Shown here: positions 10,301 through 19,459 of the stretch, in pieces
Numbering within the stretch: the stretch's first letter is position 1
Layout: every line of letters begins with the position of its first letter
Assembly (NCBI GenBank): GCA_977006965.1
Contig: OZ345355.1
Location: 1,798,001-1,862,000 of the forward strand
Origin: Phymatolithon calcareum
Lineage: Eukaryota; Rhodophyta; Florideophyceae; Hapalidiales
Direction: 5' to 3'
Length of the DNA: 64,000 nt
Made by a program: the position numbers and the translations under genes
Notes under the pieces: model-generated
The model's database searches: none
Told to the model about the DNA's origin: nothing
What the model saw: the letters and a program-made list of their open reading frames with translations, nothing else

Positions 10301-10760
10301 CTTTTTTCAAAATTCATGCTCGCAACTAGGAATCACCACCAAAGATATCCCTGTGGAGTCGCCAAATTCCTTGTCACTCTGTGAGCGTTATCATGGTCCC
10401 ATTCGTCGCGTATACAACAAACTTAAGGACGATTTTCCGGAAATGGATAAAAGCACCAGACTGTCACTCTCTGTTCACGCAGTGAACACAACCACAGGAC
10501 CAAACGGTCTCACACCTTGTCTTCTGCTTTTCGGCACTGTCACTTGTCTTCCGCTACCTAACGTGTCTACCATGGCTCTATCTCAGAAACAGCGCTTTGA
10601 AGCCATGGCAGCAGCAAGGAAAGAGATGGAAACCATCACAGCCCAACGCCGTGTCGCAGCAGTGCTCAAGCACCGTGCAGGAGCTCCACACCCTGTATAT
10701 GAGTTTGGAGATAAAGTCAGAATCTTTCGTAAAGAAAGCCGTCGATTCGAGGGCCCATAG
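7338..10760 (+). CDS. Copia Gag-protease-integrase part of the polyprotein
   Basis: 1140 residues. The N-terminal half is Gag, Ser/Gln-rich up to about 300 and then helical. A zinc knuckle C551-X2-C554-X4-H559-X4-C564 follows. The aspartic protease motif at 718-722 reads IDNGA, with D719 as the catalytic Asp. The pre-integrase zinc site is H856, H861, C894, C897. The integrase core has D925, D980 and E1016, that is D(54)D(35)E. The frame stops with TAG at 10758-10760, inside the integrase C-terminal part, and the same frame continues beyond. The product would form virus-like particles and insert cDNA. The stop truncates integrase unless it is read through. Confidence 0.92.
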   Translation: MSIAVDMETNVPQWIQEDDNTNSADTSIRQAMIRYLYSTSPATVLERTRWTVRIEHLWECSNTYAFALYQMLLAKGVNIPPPSGSEAEEGVNVFLCKFLFPTLYEQHMQHQNPRSATISIATSTPPPEPSRSEHSAVRHSNMVPQHPAVAQGPTGNGLHGFEPYRFNRAAQNQARAQAQTTVNIRYSAGSLPDTVEQTRREHVAVQQALRNMPTTYSRLPTSLPRDTPAYHLPESQSLNVVPALSTNNQVVASMPHTFNGHLSQGSRSYVGSHSSRVTPLPASRPAKGRPGDMAKYYSARGSRYSGRNSDLHSLSRHQAAYYAQAHLCGLNATEGLECLMNMIETHSLAGRFFYNEIFQQVSTLEEAFQKLFKWSYSSSNMASNLREWLSLKITSFKTELDTWSDAMGKLYEKSLLLQDQLDAVHQHPVLLLEVLESAISSQPFFLFMDRAKTSATPEEYYNDCLLAIQKQELQDSRTATSLNMDVVNHTPTGHSSFQQVYPSDPSDAVSSSSSKITKAFYARAGRRYGTDNRINKYARKNGFRNGVRMLCRGCRSDSHLIRECPKVQKATLVNLVFELTEDQDISSLSVNQILDVAQDLPDNVWIAITSDIMIVDPQPSISTMAEIKKSHDELDISRTMYTRLVSWADQHEILSEHQTSDVMISAFTAYQTNKDLNTSTVMITAPSSKSVSDLNKAVNDKVLKGMQNNSEEFEGVMIDNGAAKSPTGLPAYIRYCVHTASQPHLRPCNRAFRGIGHGVTHALGTASICMPLGPDVFLTFDVDVVDHDVPLIFGLEHHRALMCSSNEFDNTFTHHPSGTVVPVTFVEGTKGAGGHLYIKWTVDNVLFTEPELKKLHNQFGHPSTDSLVNLLKKASPSNVNANVRKTLEDIIKKCSPCQTWAPRASRFRVSLPADKIYFNHEIEVDVFFINGDPVLHIIDRGTRYSVAKFMMRQTADYTWNLIVDFWITVFTGYPSIIAHDQGENFLSDFFQNSCSQLGITTKDIPVESPNSLSLCERYHGPIRRVYNKLKDDFPEMDKSTRLSLSVHAVNTTTGPNGLTPCLLLFGTVTCLPLPNVSTMALSQKQRFEAMAAARKEMETITAQRRVAAVLKHRAGAPHPVYEFGDKVRIFRKESRRFEGP

Positions 10761-10892
10761 ACTGTCCACAGCTACGACAACAGAAAAACTGTATACGTGC
10801 AAGTTGGAAATAATATCAAACCTTTTTCGACGTCTGTTGTCAAAAGAGCTCACCCCGATGAAAACATGACGCATTCCGAAAACAATCCGTAA
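10758..10892 (+). other. Two in-frame stop codons splitting the copia polyprotein
   Basis: The frame of the Gag-integrase reading and the frame of the RT reading are identical (both starts divisible by three). TAG at 10758-10760 and TAA at 10890-10892 are the only stops between 7338 and 12602. The translation between and after them looks like a normal integrase C-terminus and linker, so these are two point nonsense changes or deliberate stops, not frameshifts. Confidence 0.9.
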
Positions 10893-10964
10893 TCAAATGT
10901 TCCAAATGATATAATTTCTGAGCTTAATAATCTCCCAGCTCAGTTCGGAGCTGTCCCTCAGCCT

Positions 10965-12602
10965 TTGGAAGCCCCTATCATGGACATCTCTCAAGCGTTT
11001 CTATCTTCAACGCTTGCAGAAAGTGAAGTCGCCCGACTTTTCGAGAATGGGGCATCATCAATTTTTGCCACAGTTGTGGTTCATAACAAGAAAGATCCTC
11101 GCTTTGACGATGCGAAGAACTCCGAAGTTGAACAACTCGTCAAGAAGGGAACTTATGAGTTTGTCAAAGAACGTGACTTACCCGAAGATGCCACTATTCT
11201 TCAGTCTCGATTTGTCCTGACAATCAAGAACTTTGAACAACCGGATCAACAATACAAAGCTCGGTTGGTCATTCTTGGTCACATGGATCCTGAGAAACCG
11301 CGTATTGTCAATGAAGCTCCAACGGTTCTTAAATCTTCCATCCGCCTCGCCTTGTCACTTATTGCTTCTCATGGTTTTGATATCTGGAGTCGAGACATAT
11401 CTCAGGCCTTCCTTCAAAGTGACGAGCCACTTCGTCGAACTGTTTACGTTCGCCCACCGAAAGCTGAAAATGTCCTTCAGCGCATTGGAGCACCTCCCGG
11501 AACCATCCTTCGAGCAATCAAAGCACAGTATGGTCTTGGAGACTCTCCTGGATACTGGTGGCCGACATTTTGTGATTGGCATACTGAAGACCTCGATATG
11601 CAATCATCTGTTCTTGACCCCTGCCTATTCTACAAAGTTGTAGGATCAATCGTCGAAGGTATTCAGGTCACCCAAGTCGACGATACCCTGGGAGGTGGAT
11701 CTTCTGAGTTTAGCGCTCTGGAAAACGAAAAGTCAAGTCGTTTTGAATGCAAGCCAAGGACGAACTCTCTCCCCATCAAGTTCAATGGTTTCCATATCGA
11801 TAAACACGACTCAGGAGGATTCATTCTACATCAAGACGAATATTGCAAGAGCCTACAGTCTGTAGAATTTTCTGAAGACAAAGGTATGGCCAAGAAATTT
11901 GCTTCTGGTCGTGGACAAGTATCTTATGCCGTGACTGGCACAAGACCCGAAGTTTCCTTCGACAATGCTCAGCTATCTCAAATCAAGTCAGAGCATTGCA
12001 CGGCTAAACACACGAATGCTCTGAACAAAGCTATTCAAAAACTACATATTCCCGCACATATGGTTTATGTCCCCCTTGATCTCCCATCCGTCTATATAGC
12101 AGGATACTCTGACGCATCTTTTGCCAACAATCCTGACCTTTCTTCACAGATTGGTTTCATTGTTCTCCTCAAGGACAAACATGACAACGCTGCGATAATC
12201 CACTACGGTTCATGGAAATCACAGCGCGTTACTCGCTCCATACTGGGAGCAGAAGTCATGGCTTTCACCCATTGCCTTGACTTTGTGCTTGCTTTAGCAC
12301 ATGACCTTTCGTCAATACTGTGTAGAAAAGTATCTACTGTCTTGTTTACCGATTCGAAATGCCTCTTCGATACTATCACAAAGCTTAGTACCGTCGCAGA
12401 GAAAAGACTACTGATCGATATTTCCGCGATTCGCGAGAGCTACACTAAGGGCGATCTATCTAACGTCGCTCATGTGACTTCAAAGCACAATTTAGCCGAT
12501 GTTTTTACAAAGAAGAACGCAAGTGCCACTATGCTTCAAGATCTCATGTCCACTGGACGTATCTCACACCCGGTCAATCAGTGGATCATACCGGAGAAAT
12601 AG
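10965..12602 (+). CDS. Copia reverse transcriptase and RNase H
   Basis: 545 residues from the first Met after the TAA stop. The RT domain spans about residues 60-300 and shows the copia-type RFVLTIKNF and YKARLVILGH, DISQAFLQSD, and the catalytic VDD at 238-240 where YVDD is usual. RNase H follows at about 370-520, with GYSDASFANN (D383), LGAEVMAFTH, LFTDSKCL and SKHNLADVFTK, covering the acidic residues. The natural protein would be the downstream part of one gag-pol product. The frame is open to TAG at 12600-12602, about 110 bp before the 3' LTR. Confidence 0.92.
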   Translation: MEAPIMDISQAFLSSTLAESEVARLFENGASSIFATVVVHNKKDPRFDDAKNSEVEQLVKKGTYEFVKERDLPEDATILQSRFVLTIKNFEQPDQQYKARLVILGHMDPEKPRIVNEAPTVLKSSIRLALSLIASHGFDIWSRDISQAFLQSDEPLRRTVYVRPPKAENVLQRIGAPPGTILRAIKAQYGLGDSPGYWWPTFCDWHTEDLDMQSSVLDPCLFYKVVGSIVEGIQVTQVDDTLGGGSSEFSALENEKSSRFECKPRTNSLPIKFNGFHIDKHDSGGFILHQDEYCKSLQSVEFSEDKGMAKKFASGRGQVSYAVTGTRPEVSFDNAQLSQIKSEHCTAKHTNALNKAIQKLHIPAHMVYVPLDLPSVYIAGYSDASFANNPDLSSQIGFIVLLKDKHDNAAIIHYGSWKSQRVTRSILGAEVMAFTHCLDFVLALAHDLSSILCRKVSTVLFTDSKCLFDTITKLSTVAEKRLLIDISAIRESYTKGDLSNVAHVTSKHNLADVFTKKNASATMLQDLMSTGRISHPVNQWIIPEK

Positions 12603-12712
12603 AAACTAGTAATGTTTAGAATATGTTTCTCTCTTTTGTTTGTTTTTTGTCTTAGTTTCAATTTGTTTCTATTTTTTTTCACCGGTTTCAGGTGTTTAGA
12701 AAAGAGGTCGAG

Positions 12713-13022
12713 TGTCTTGGGTCACTGTCAATACTACATCAACACGGTACATGATTGTTCCGATGTATGATGGTTTTCCCAAGGTGACACTTTACGGACA
12801 CACTCCTAAGCACAATTCAACTGATACTAGTTTTACCGTTTCACATCATGGGTAGCACATGACTTGTGACTACCGAGTGCTGCAATTAGGCAGCACTCCT
12901 TTTCTCTACATAAGGCCTTGCCGAAGTTCTGACTAGCAGACTCGGCAGGGAAGAAGTAAAGGACAGGGTCACAAAAGACCTTGTTTTTCATCCCGACCAT
13001 TTTTCACAGTTTTTGACCGACA
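12713..13022 (+). repeat. 3' LTR of the copia element
   Basis: 310 bp, 308 identical to the 5' LTR. A purine-rich stretch AGAAAAGAGGTCGAG just upstream (about 12698-12712) is the likely plus-strand priming site. The right TSD is GACAG at 13023-13027. Confidence 0.95.
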
Positions 13023-13339
13023 GACAGTGCTAAAAGTCATCTGCCGAGTGTCTCGTTGTCCAGTTTGGGCAGACGAATCGGAATAAATTGCTGCTGCACT
13101 TCCTGCGCCACGGCAGTTACAGTACAGTACCGACGTCCCCACAACCCCGAGCGCTGAACGACAGGCAGGTCGTTATTTCTACTACTGTAGTAACTTGGAA
13201 AACAATCCTTCTCTGCCTGCCGCTCAAGATATGATTCGATTCCACGCGGAGCAAGCTTGTGGTTCCACGATCTGCGAGTCCGCGTGGACGGCCAGAATAT
13301 TAAATACAAATTTTGTACTCTTTTCTTTACCGCTCCCTT

Positions 13340-13500
13340 GTCTTCTTTACAACGACTTCCGATATTCAAAAAGCAATGCTGGAAATGGCAGTTGATACTG
13401 TCCAAAGAAAATGTCCGAAAACAACTACTTAAATGAGAACGTAAGCGAAGGATTGTAGCGCAACGAAAAGTCTCTCAGGTGGAATGATAATTGACAAAGA
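13340..13500 (-). repeat. Inverted copy of the 3330-3560 stretch
   Basis: Read on the minus strand this segment repeats sequence at about 3330-3560, including the stretch TCAACTGCCATTTCCAGC and the TTGCGCTACAATCC stretch that forms the palindrome there. Block II shows the same relation (37700-37860 against 34690-34800), so the inverted pair existed before the duplication. Confidence 0.7.
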
Positions 13501-13503
13501 CAC

Positions 13504-13583
13504 CGGGGAAGCACAGCGGCATTTGGGCCCAAATAAACCAAATAATTGTCGGGCCAAAATGCTGCCGTGCTTCCACGTGGGGA
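13504..13583. mobile_element. Tiny fold-back MITE, about 80 bp
   Basis: The left half CAC..GGGAAGCACAGCGGCAT and the right half ATGCTGCCGTGCTTCC are reverse complements that extend inward to GGGCCC/GGGCCA, with a small centre. A near-identical copy lies at about 37857-37935 in block II. A more diverged copy lies at about 37992-38073, inside the solo-LTR-like insertion. The related 3430 sequence lacks it. No coding capacity is possible. Confidence 0.6.
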
Positions 13584-13778
13584 GCTTCAATTAAACAGAA
13601 ATCTATTCCAACCTCTTGTCTTCTTTTCACAAATCATGCACTGTAATCCCTCCGTGTCGACGACGCAAAAACCCATACTGTATCATATCATAGGAGAAAA
13701 CTGTGTCGGACTCTTCACGATGAACAGGCACACCTGGTACTGTATTTGCATGCCGTGAGCTCACTCGGAATGTTCAGC

Positions 13779-14146
13779 CAGGGGAATGTTATGGGGGAGA
13801 AACGCAAACCCGGTGTCATATCACTTAGTAACATACATTCTATTAAAACGAGGGGCGCATTGTGCATAGCGATTTATGAGGAAATCGCTGTATCAAAAAT
13901 TGTCGCCAAAGCTTTGACGCCAACCTTAATTCTAGTTATTTCTTACCAAGAAACGAGTCGAGCAACGAGAGCTGCCGCTACATTAGGAACTCCTAATGTT
14001 CCCATGATTTCCTTTTATTTCTCTGGTATTTCTATGATGCGATCTTCGCCCTAATGTTTCTTTTTCAAACGGGCTCGATATATGATAATCTCGGAAAAGC
14101 GGTATGACACAGGGTCTGCGTTTCTCCCTCCCTTAACATTCCCGTG
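13779..14146. mobile_element. MITE of the 7-bp-TSD family, copy M1
   Basis: 368 bp, bounded by the inverted repeat CAGGGGAATGTTA and its complement (one mismatch on the right), with TSD GTTCAGC at 13772-13778 and 14147-14153. The empty site is in block II near 38562. It is nearly identical to M3 but inverted. It holds the conserved hairpin at 13981-13998 next to GCAACGAGAGC. It lies 180 bp upstream of gene A. Confidence 0.9.
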
Positions 14147-14325
14147 GTTCAGCCATTGCCTTCCGCGAGGGCTTTTGGTGTTTTCTTTGTGTAACCACTG
14201 ATCTCATCTTTGTTCCGTACCTGTGACTCAAGCTGCCCTTTCAGCTGCAATCCGACACCGCACATCACTTTACTTGGTGACAGCTATTCCTTCCGAGTAA
14301 TTCCCGAGAGCAAATCACAGTCACC

Positions 14326-16234
14326 ATGGCGCCCCGTCTTGCGCCCAGTGCTCTCTTCCTCCTTTTGCCACTGTTCGCCCCTGTGGCCTCGATTCTTGAA
14401 GAATGGGTCAAAGACACGCTTATCGCACCTCTGCCGGGCAACGCTTCCGTACAACAGGGTTGTGATTATTTACAGCAGGCATGGGCGCTCGATGTGGTTC
14501 GATTCAAGAAGAATGCCACGCAGTTTATGAATCTCGCTGACCTTGAGCCATGCACTCAAACAAAAGAATATGTCGAATGGGCGGATTACTATGGCTCGAG
14601 CGAACAGAATGGGTCTGTGGGGTTAACTTTCCGCTACTCTACTCGGCAAGAAGGCCTCTTAGATTGCACTGTACGTGCAGGCACATTCATCAGAGATGCA
14701 TCATCGCTATACGTTGTTGAAGAATCAGTCTTTTCGCCTGGCTATCAAATCTCGAAAGTGCTGAAATCGGCGGATTGGAGCAGTACTGACATCTTTCTGA
14801 ACGCTAGCTACTCGGTTGAAACATTGTCTCTCTTTATGAAAACTATGAGCAAGCGCCTCGTACCGGGATATAATCTTGCCGTTGATGAAGCCAATGAACC
14901 TGTCTCGGTCCACCAGGATAGAGTGAAAGAGCTCTCTCCCTCAAACGTGGCCATTCTTCTGCTCCCAATGCTTCTTTCGTTCGTCCCAGCATCGGCGATA
15001 TCAGATGACTTTACAGCATATGGCACGTTACTGTACGCATTGGCTACAGATTTTTTTACGAATATCCCTGTTCTCATCAAGGGCGGAGAGCTGTTGTACA
15101 TTAATTCCTTGCAGTCGTACGGCAATGTTGCTCATGCCTTACTCGTCGGCAATGCTCAGGTGCAATTTGTCGAAGTATTTCAAACCGAATGTCAAATAAC
15201 TCTTGACTCAAGAGCTCAAGAGTCTTGAGTCTTTCATACTTGGATTCACATTTGTCTTCCTTGCCATTTGGACTATGGCGGTTGGATTTACCACTGAGTT
15301 CTTGTTATGGAAGTTCGAAGCTGAGAAGCGGGAGGTGGATAAAATACACAGGGATATAATTTTCCCGGAAGAACCACAACCTCAAAGTGCAGTGAGTGAA
15401 AATGAGGACATAGAGCCAGCTCGGAAACGCTACAAACACGCCCGCGATACAAGCTTTCAAAACATGGCAGCCAGGAATGCAAGCCCGCCGTTGACCTCAG
15501 AGCATATTTCTCGAAAGAGGAAACATTCCGACATGGTGTCTGAGGCAACTAATGAGACTGCTTCTGAGCCTGGAGATATTCTTATCAGCAGTGTCAGCAG
15601 GAAAGGAAGCCTAAACGAGTTTGTATTCTTCTTCGTCGGTGTCGGATTAAGCGTACTTGTCGTGATTCCATTTATGGCACTGCTCTTTCTCCGCTTTCAA
15701 TACTTCAGGAAAACTGAGCAACAAGAGTGGTTCTTTAAGGTTGGGGTCATGGTTGGATCACTCAACATAGTCTACGCGATTGTCAAGCAATTCATGGCCA
15801 GATATTATTTCTATGTTTTTGTTTTTCTTTTCAATCTGCTTCTCTTATTCCTGCTTCGAAAACGGAAATTTCAGCTCTGCCCATGTTTCAGACGATCGGC
15901 TCCAGCTCAAGACGGGACTGGAACTAATGACGCTCAAGAATCTAGTGAAATGAGATTTTATATTGCTGGTTTGCTTCTTGGGCTATTACTGTCCGTTTTG
16001 TCAATCCTCTACGTTCGCTGCTTTCCATGGATTCGAGGGAACAAGAGGAGAAGAAGGATGTTGAAGACCGGATGCATGATTGGCGCTTTCATTAATATCT
16101 TTGTATTGGAAGCAGTCCTGTTCGCCGCGTTGTTCATATCTCTCGGGGACTATATCCTACTTTACAATCTGGTGTTTCTCGTTGCCCTGGTTCTCTTCGA
16201 CACCGACGTATTCAATTGTACGGCACAAGCTTAG
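14326..16234 (+). pseudogene. Family A membrane protein, block I copy, frameshifted
   Basis: This copy matches the intact 628-residue gene at 38708-40594 closely but carries a 22-bp insertion at 15207-15228, inside the codons for the stretch just before the third membrane segment. The insertion splits the gene into a first reading (14326-15228, 300 aa: signal peptide, ectodomain, first membrane segments) and a second (to 16234, remaining helices). The inserted bases are an inverted copy of the adjacent CTCTTGA/TCAAGAG sequence. Leader and Kozak context (CACCATGG) are the same as in the intact copy, so it may still be transcribed. The truncated product would be membrane-anchored. Confidence 0.85.
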
Positions 16235-17111
16235 TGCCTCTGTTTGTATACGGAGGCACTTCGCAGTACTATCTTCCCTTTACGACTAGCCATTTCAATG
16301 CACAGTCTTATGAGTGCTAATGAGGGCTTTCAAATAAACAACTAAACAGTTGCAAAAAAGAGCATACAGGAGCATGCGGGAAATGCTGTATCTCCAATTT
16401 TTGATAACGTAATTTGATAAATAAAAAACATCGTTCTGCTCTGGTCCTATTTCTTCACTCAGGGCCGATGAACGAATAGTTCCCAACCGGGAAAATGGGA
16501 AAATGAGGTTCTCCTTCCAGAGCGATAGTGCAGGCATTACGCACGCAGAGGTCAATCTATTGAAGTTAAACCTGGTCATAGTAGCCCCTTTTCGTTTATA
16601 CTACTGGGAACTCTAGAAATTTTTGAACCTTGAGATCCTGCTAGCATGAAATGCTTGTTGTAAGTTGAGTAAAAGTGCCGTTTTTGGCCTAAAATTGTTG
16701 TTTTAGTGCGCGCATTACTCCTAGATGGAATCTGCTTTTTTGAACTCGATCTTTCCAAACCAGGCACGCATATCATTTACTTTTGGTCTACTTAGTTCTT
16801 AGACGAATCTAAGCTCTGAATCATGACACAATGCCTCACCTAAGTTCGTGCATGTCAAAAGTTCACCTAATGTCTCCTTTCACACAAGGGAGAACTTGTC
16901 CATTTCTGTGTCTGGCACTGTTATGAACCTACAAATACTTACACCAATGAAATTAAACAATGTTTCATGTGTAATAATAAAAGCAGTCATTGGTCAGAAG
17001 GAATGCACCTGATTGGTGCAACAACATTGTTGCGGCAAAGTATGACCCTTGCAGCAATGATGCGGTATTTGTCATAAAATCGAAAATTTCAAATTACAGT
17101 ATATGTTTATC
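16235..17111. other. 3' UTR and flank of gene A, no further gene
   Basis: The sequence is nearly identical to block II 40595-41465. A polyadenylation-type AAATAAA lies about 100 bp after the stop (about 16332). I see no ORF with domain support, and the antisense frames here are also present in block II only because the DNA is conserved. Confidence 0.5.
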
Positions 17112-17118
17112 ATTCTAC

Positions 17119-17736
17119 CAGGGGAATGTTAGAGGGGGAGTAAAGCAGACCCCCCTATCATACCGGTTGTTATGATCGAAAATTGCTGCGCGCGTATGAA
17201 ACATTGCGAGTGGAGTCCGACGGTATCATAGAATCTTGCATGAAATAGAAGAATAGCCGTAAGTTTTCTGGAACATTGGGAAATCCCAATGTGAGAGATG
17301 CTCTCGTTGCAGGATACATTTTGTGGATAGAAATATCTGGAATTAATGCTTATGGACTAAGCGCGGTGTGCAGTGCACAAAAGGGCCGTATTAAGCGAAC
17401 TCGCATTAACCTATCACATGCGACCACATCGCATTTTTTCTCCATTTATTTCCTCCAGCAATTACAACGCCCATCAGAGCCGTACAAACTAAAGCAACCC
17501 TTACGGCGCTCATGTGCAGTGTAACCCCAAATGTCGTCGTCGCAGTCGCCATTGAACGTTTCTATTGGCCAACAACTAACAACGTCCGATTGTTGCATCG
17601 GCGAGCTCTTTGTTTTCACGGTATTTTTTTGATACCGAAAATGTTCATAATTTACCTGGCACAACGCTTGCGCCTTTTCCACTTAAATTTATGTTACATC
17701 AAATAGTTGCTTTACTCTCCCTCTAACATTCCCCTG
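17119..17736. mobile_element. MITE of the 7-bp-TSD family, copy M2 (618 bp)
   Basis: The termini are CAGGGGAATGTTAGAGGG and the near-perfect complement, with TSD ATTCTAC at 17112-17118 and 17737-17743. Block II has one ATTCTAC at the empty site (near 41476). It is the longest member and shares with the others the terminal 13 bp and an internal hairpin (17274-17291) followed by GCTCTCGTTGC. It has no transposase. Confidence 0.9.
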
Positions 17737-17818
17737 ATTCTACGGGTTCATTCTACGGATGTACGTATCATAGGGCTCTCTGGCGTGGGGGAAAGCGATA
17801 TCTCGCTAATGCTACGAG

Positions 17819-18189
17819 CAGGGGAATGTTAAGGGGGGGAGAAACGCAGACTCTGTGTCATACCGCTTTTCCAAGATTATCATATATCGAGCCCGTTTGA
17901 AAAAGAAACATTAGGGCGAAGATCGCATCATAGAAATACCAGAGAAATAAAAGGAAATCATGGGAACATTAGGAGTTCCTAATGTAGCGGCAGCTCTCGT
18001 TGCTCGACTCGTTTCTTGGTAAGAAATTACTAGAATTAAGGTTGGCGTCAAAGCTTTGGCGACAATTTTTGATACAGCGTTATCCTCATAAATCGCTATG
18101 CACAACGCGCGCCTCGTTTTTATTAGAATGTATGTTACTAAGTGATATGACACCGGGTCTGCGTTTCTCCCCCCCTTAACATTCCCCTG
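17819..18189. mobile_element. MITE of the 7-bp-TSD family, copy M3
   Basis: 371 bp, TSD CTACGAG at 17812-17818 and 18190-18196, empty site in block II near 41556. The inverted repeats extend to about 30 bp. It is nearly identical to M1, so the two derive from recent movement of one source. The hairpin is at 17967-17984, followed by GCTCTCGTTGC. Confidence 0.9.
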
Positions 18190-18372
18190 CTACGAGGTTT
18201 CGCTTTTTCCAAGGTTCGAATTGCGGTACAGTACAGCAGTGACATTTCCCGCATCCTCCAGTATGACGGTGTTGCATGCAATGAAGAGTCATGTCTTACT
18301 CTGTAACGCGCGACTCTCCTGAGCCACCGGTTTTGCCGCACCTCCACCCTTTGGTCCACCACTACTCTGACA

Positions 18373-19203
18373 ATGGCAACCTCTGCTGAACCACCAACGG
18401 TTCACCATAATGCCGATGAAGCCGACGAAGGCTCCTCTGTAAGCTGTATGTTGCCTGGCTTTGGGGGCCACACAATTCAAGATACCGGTCTCTCTTTTTG
18501 GGTTCATTCCTACCTTCTCGCAGCAACCCGTTTCGCCTCCTTCGTCATCCTCATCATTGTGGCAATATCGTTGACGATCAGCAGACCGGCTTTTTCCGCA
18601 GTGGACATATTCGTGTGGGTAATCTACTTGGAAGCTGCAACGTTTCTCATGCTTGCCATCTGTTCGGTGCGTGGCGGTCTCGACCGGGGTGCCGGTATAC
18701 TTCCCAACCTCGCCGCGCCTCTCCACCACACTGCGTGCGCACTGGCATTGTTCCTTTTCCCGCTCGGGATATGGGCGATCCGCGACACTTGGTTTTGGGT
18801 CGATGTTGCTACTGTTTTACCTCCACTTCTGCTCTTCCTGGTCGATACGTCAGTGCTTGGCAGCCGAGTCTGCTTCCGCATTGTGTACGTTTGGATACCG
18901 TTCCTCTTGTTCGCCGTCACCACTGCCCTCCAGGTAATTCTCAGGGCATGGATATCGAATTACATCTTTTATTTCTTCCTGCTTGGCGCATGGTGTATTG
19001 CAGCCGCGTTTCTTGTCATTGGTATCACGATTCTCACTGAGAAATGTGGAAAACGGCAGCAGAACTGCAATGCAAGAGCTGTGATCCGGCCTCCCCGTGG
19101 GAGAAGACTATCACCTTCTGGTAGTATGGTAGTACATGGATTCCGCCCTGTGTGGTGTGCCGCAACGCCCAAGGAAGCTGGGAGAGAAGACAGAAGAAGA
19201 TGA
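18373..19203 (+). CDS. Family B1 membrane protein, block I copy with a retroposon-derived C-terminus
   Basis: 276 residues. Residues 1-235 match the intact block II protein (41738-42469). They have a polar N-terminus, then about six or seven hydrophobic segments, with conserved GFGGHTIQDTGLSFWVH, SVRGGLDRGAGILPN and VDTSVLGSRVCFRIVYVWIP. A retroposon at 19073-19459 follows the codons for CGKRQQNCN and replaces the last dozen residues with about 40 basic ones. The original end sequence survives after the insertion. The protein is likely still membrane-inserted but with a new tail. No known family was recognised. Confidence 0.7.
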   Translation: MATSAEPPTVHHNADEADEGSSVSCMLPGFGGHTIQDTGLSFWVHSYLLAATRFASFVILIIVAISLTISRPAFSAVDIFVWVIYLEAATFLMLAICSVRGGLDRGAGILPNLAAPLHHTACALALFLFPLGIWAIRDTWFWVDVATVLPPLLLFLVDTSVLGSRVCFRIVYVWIPFLLFAVTTALQVILRAWISNYIFYFFLLGAWCIAAAFLVIGITILTEKCGKRQQNCNARAVIRPPRGRRLSPSGSMVVHGFRPVWCAATPKEAGREDRRR

Positions 19204-19459
19204 AAGAAGGCAGCAAGATGACTAGCTACCGTGAGCGTCCTAAATGGTTTCCAACCCGGGGCATCCCTTTGAAGGACGGCGATTGAAGATTGGCTATGTA
19301 GCGATATAGATGTTAAGCTTCCCCAAGGTCTGCACATTGTGCAGCTTGGGCAGCTGTTGTGACATCAAGTACCACTCGTATCTGTTAAGTCTACTGGAGC
19401 CGTAAGGATGCGGAGTTGTTTACCAGCTCTGATAAATCCCGCAATAAAAGAAAGAAGAA
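19073..19459 (+). mobile_element. Retroposon inserted in the end of gene B1
   Basis: 387 bp, flanked by a 12-bp TSD AGAACTGCAATG (19061-19072 and 19460-19471) and ending CAATAAAAGAAAGAAG, an A-rich tail. Block II (42427 onward) has the empty site. No A or B box is evident. The 3' half may be the tail of a non-LTR element (a short reading contains KWFPTRGIPL). It supplies the new stop codon of B1. Confidence 0.85.

Larger units (their letters stand above)
5888..13022 (+). mobile_element. Full-length Ty1/copia LTR retrotransposon (GalEa-like)
   Basis: The element is 7135 bp. Its 310-bp LTRs (5888-6197 and 12713-13022) start TG and end CA, and a 5-bp TSD GACAG lies at 5883-5887 and 13023-13027. 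Block II keeps the empty site (about 37380-37390), confirming the borders. The internal order is zinc-finger ORF, gag, protease, integrase, RT, RNase H; integrase before RT defines copia. The LTRs differ at two positions, so insertion is recent, yet the pol frame carries two stops. The assignment to the GalEa-like branch rests on the look of the integrase and RT and is tentative. Confidence 0.95.

Noticed and set aside
10758-10964. An intron between the integrase and RT parts of the copia element
   Set aside because: The translation between the two stops looks like integrase C-terminus and linker in the same frame, and no convincing GT...AG pair removes both stops.
18498-19040. 180-residue alternative-frame ORF inside gene B1 (also at 41863 and 21489)
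   Set aside because: It is a shadow of the B frame. Its conservation follows from DNA identity of the copies, and it has no hydrophobic pattern or family match of its own.
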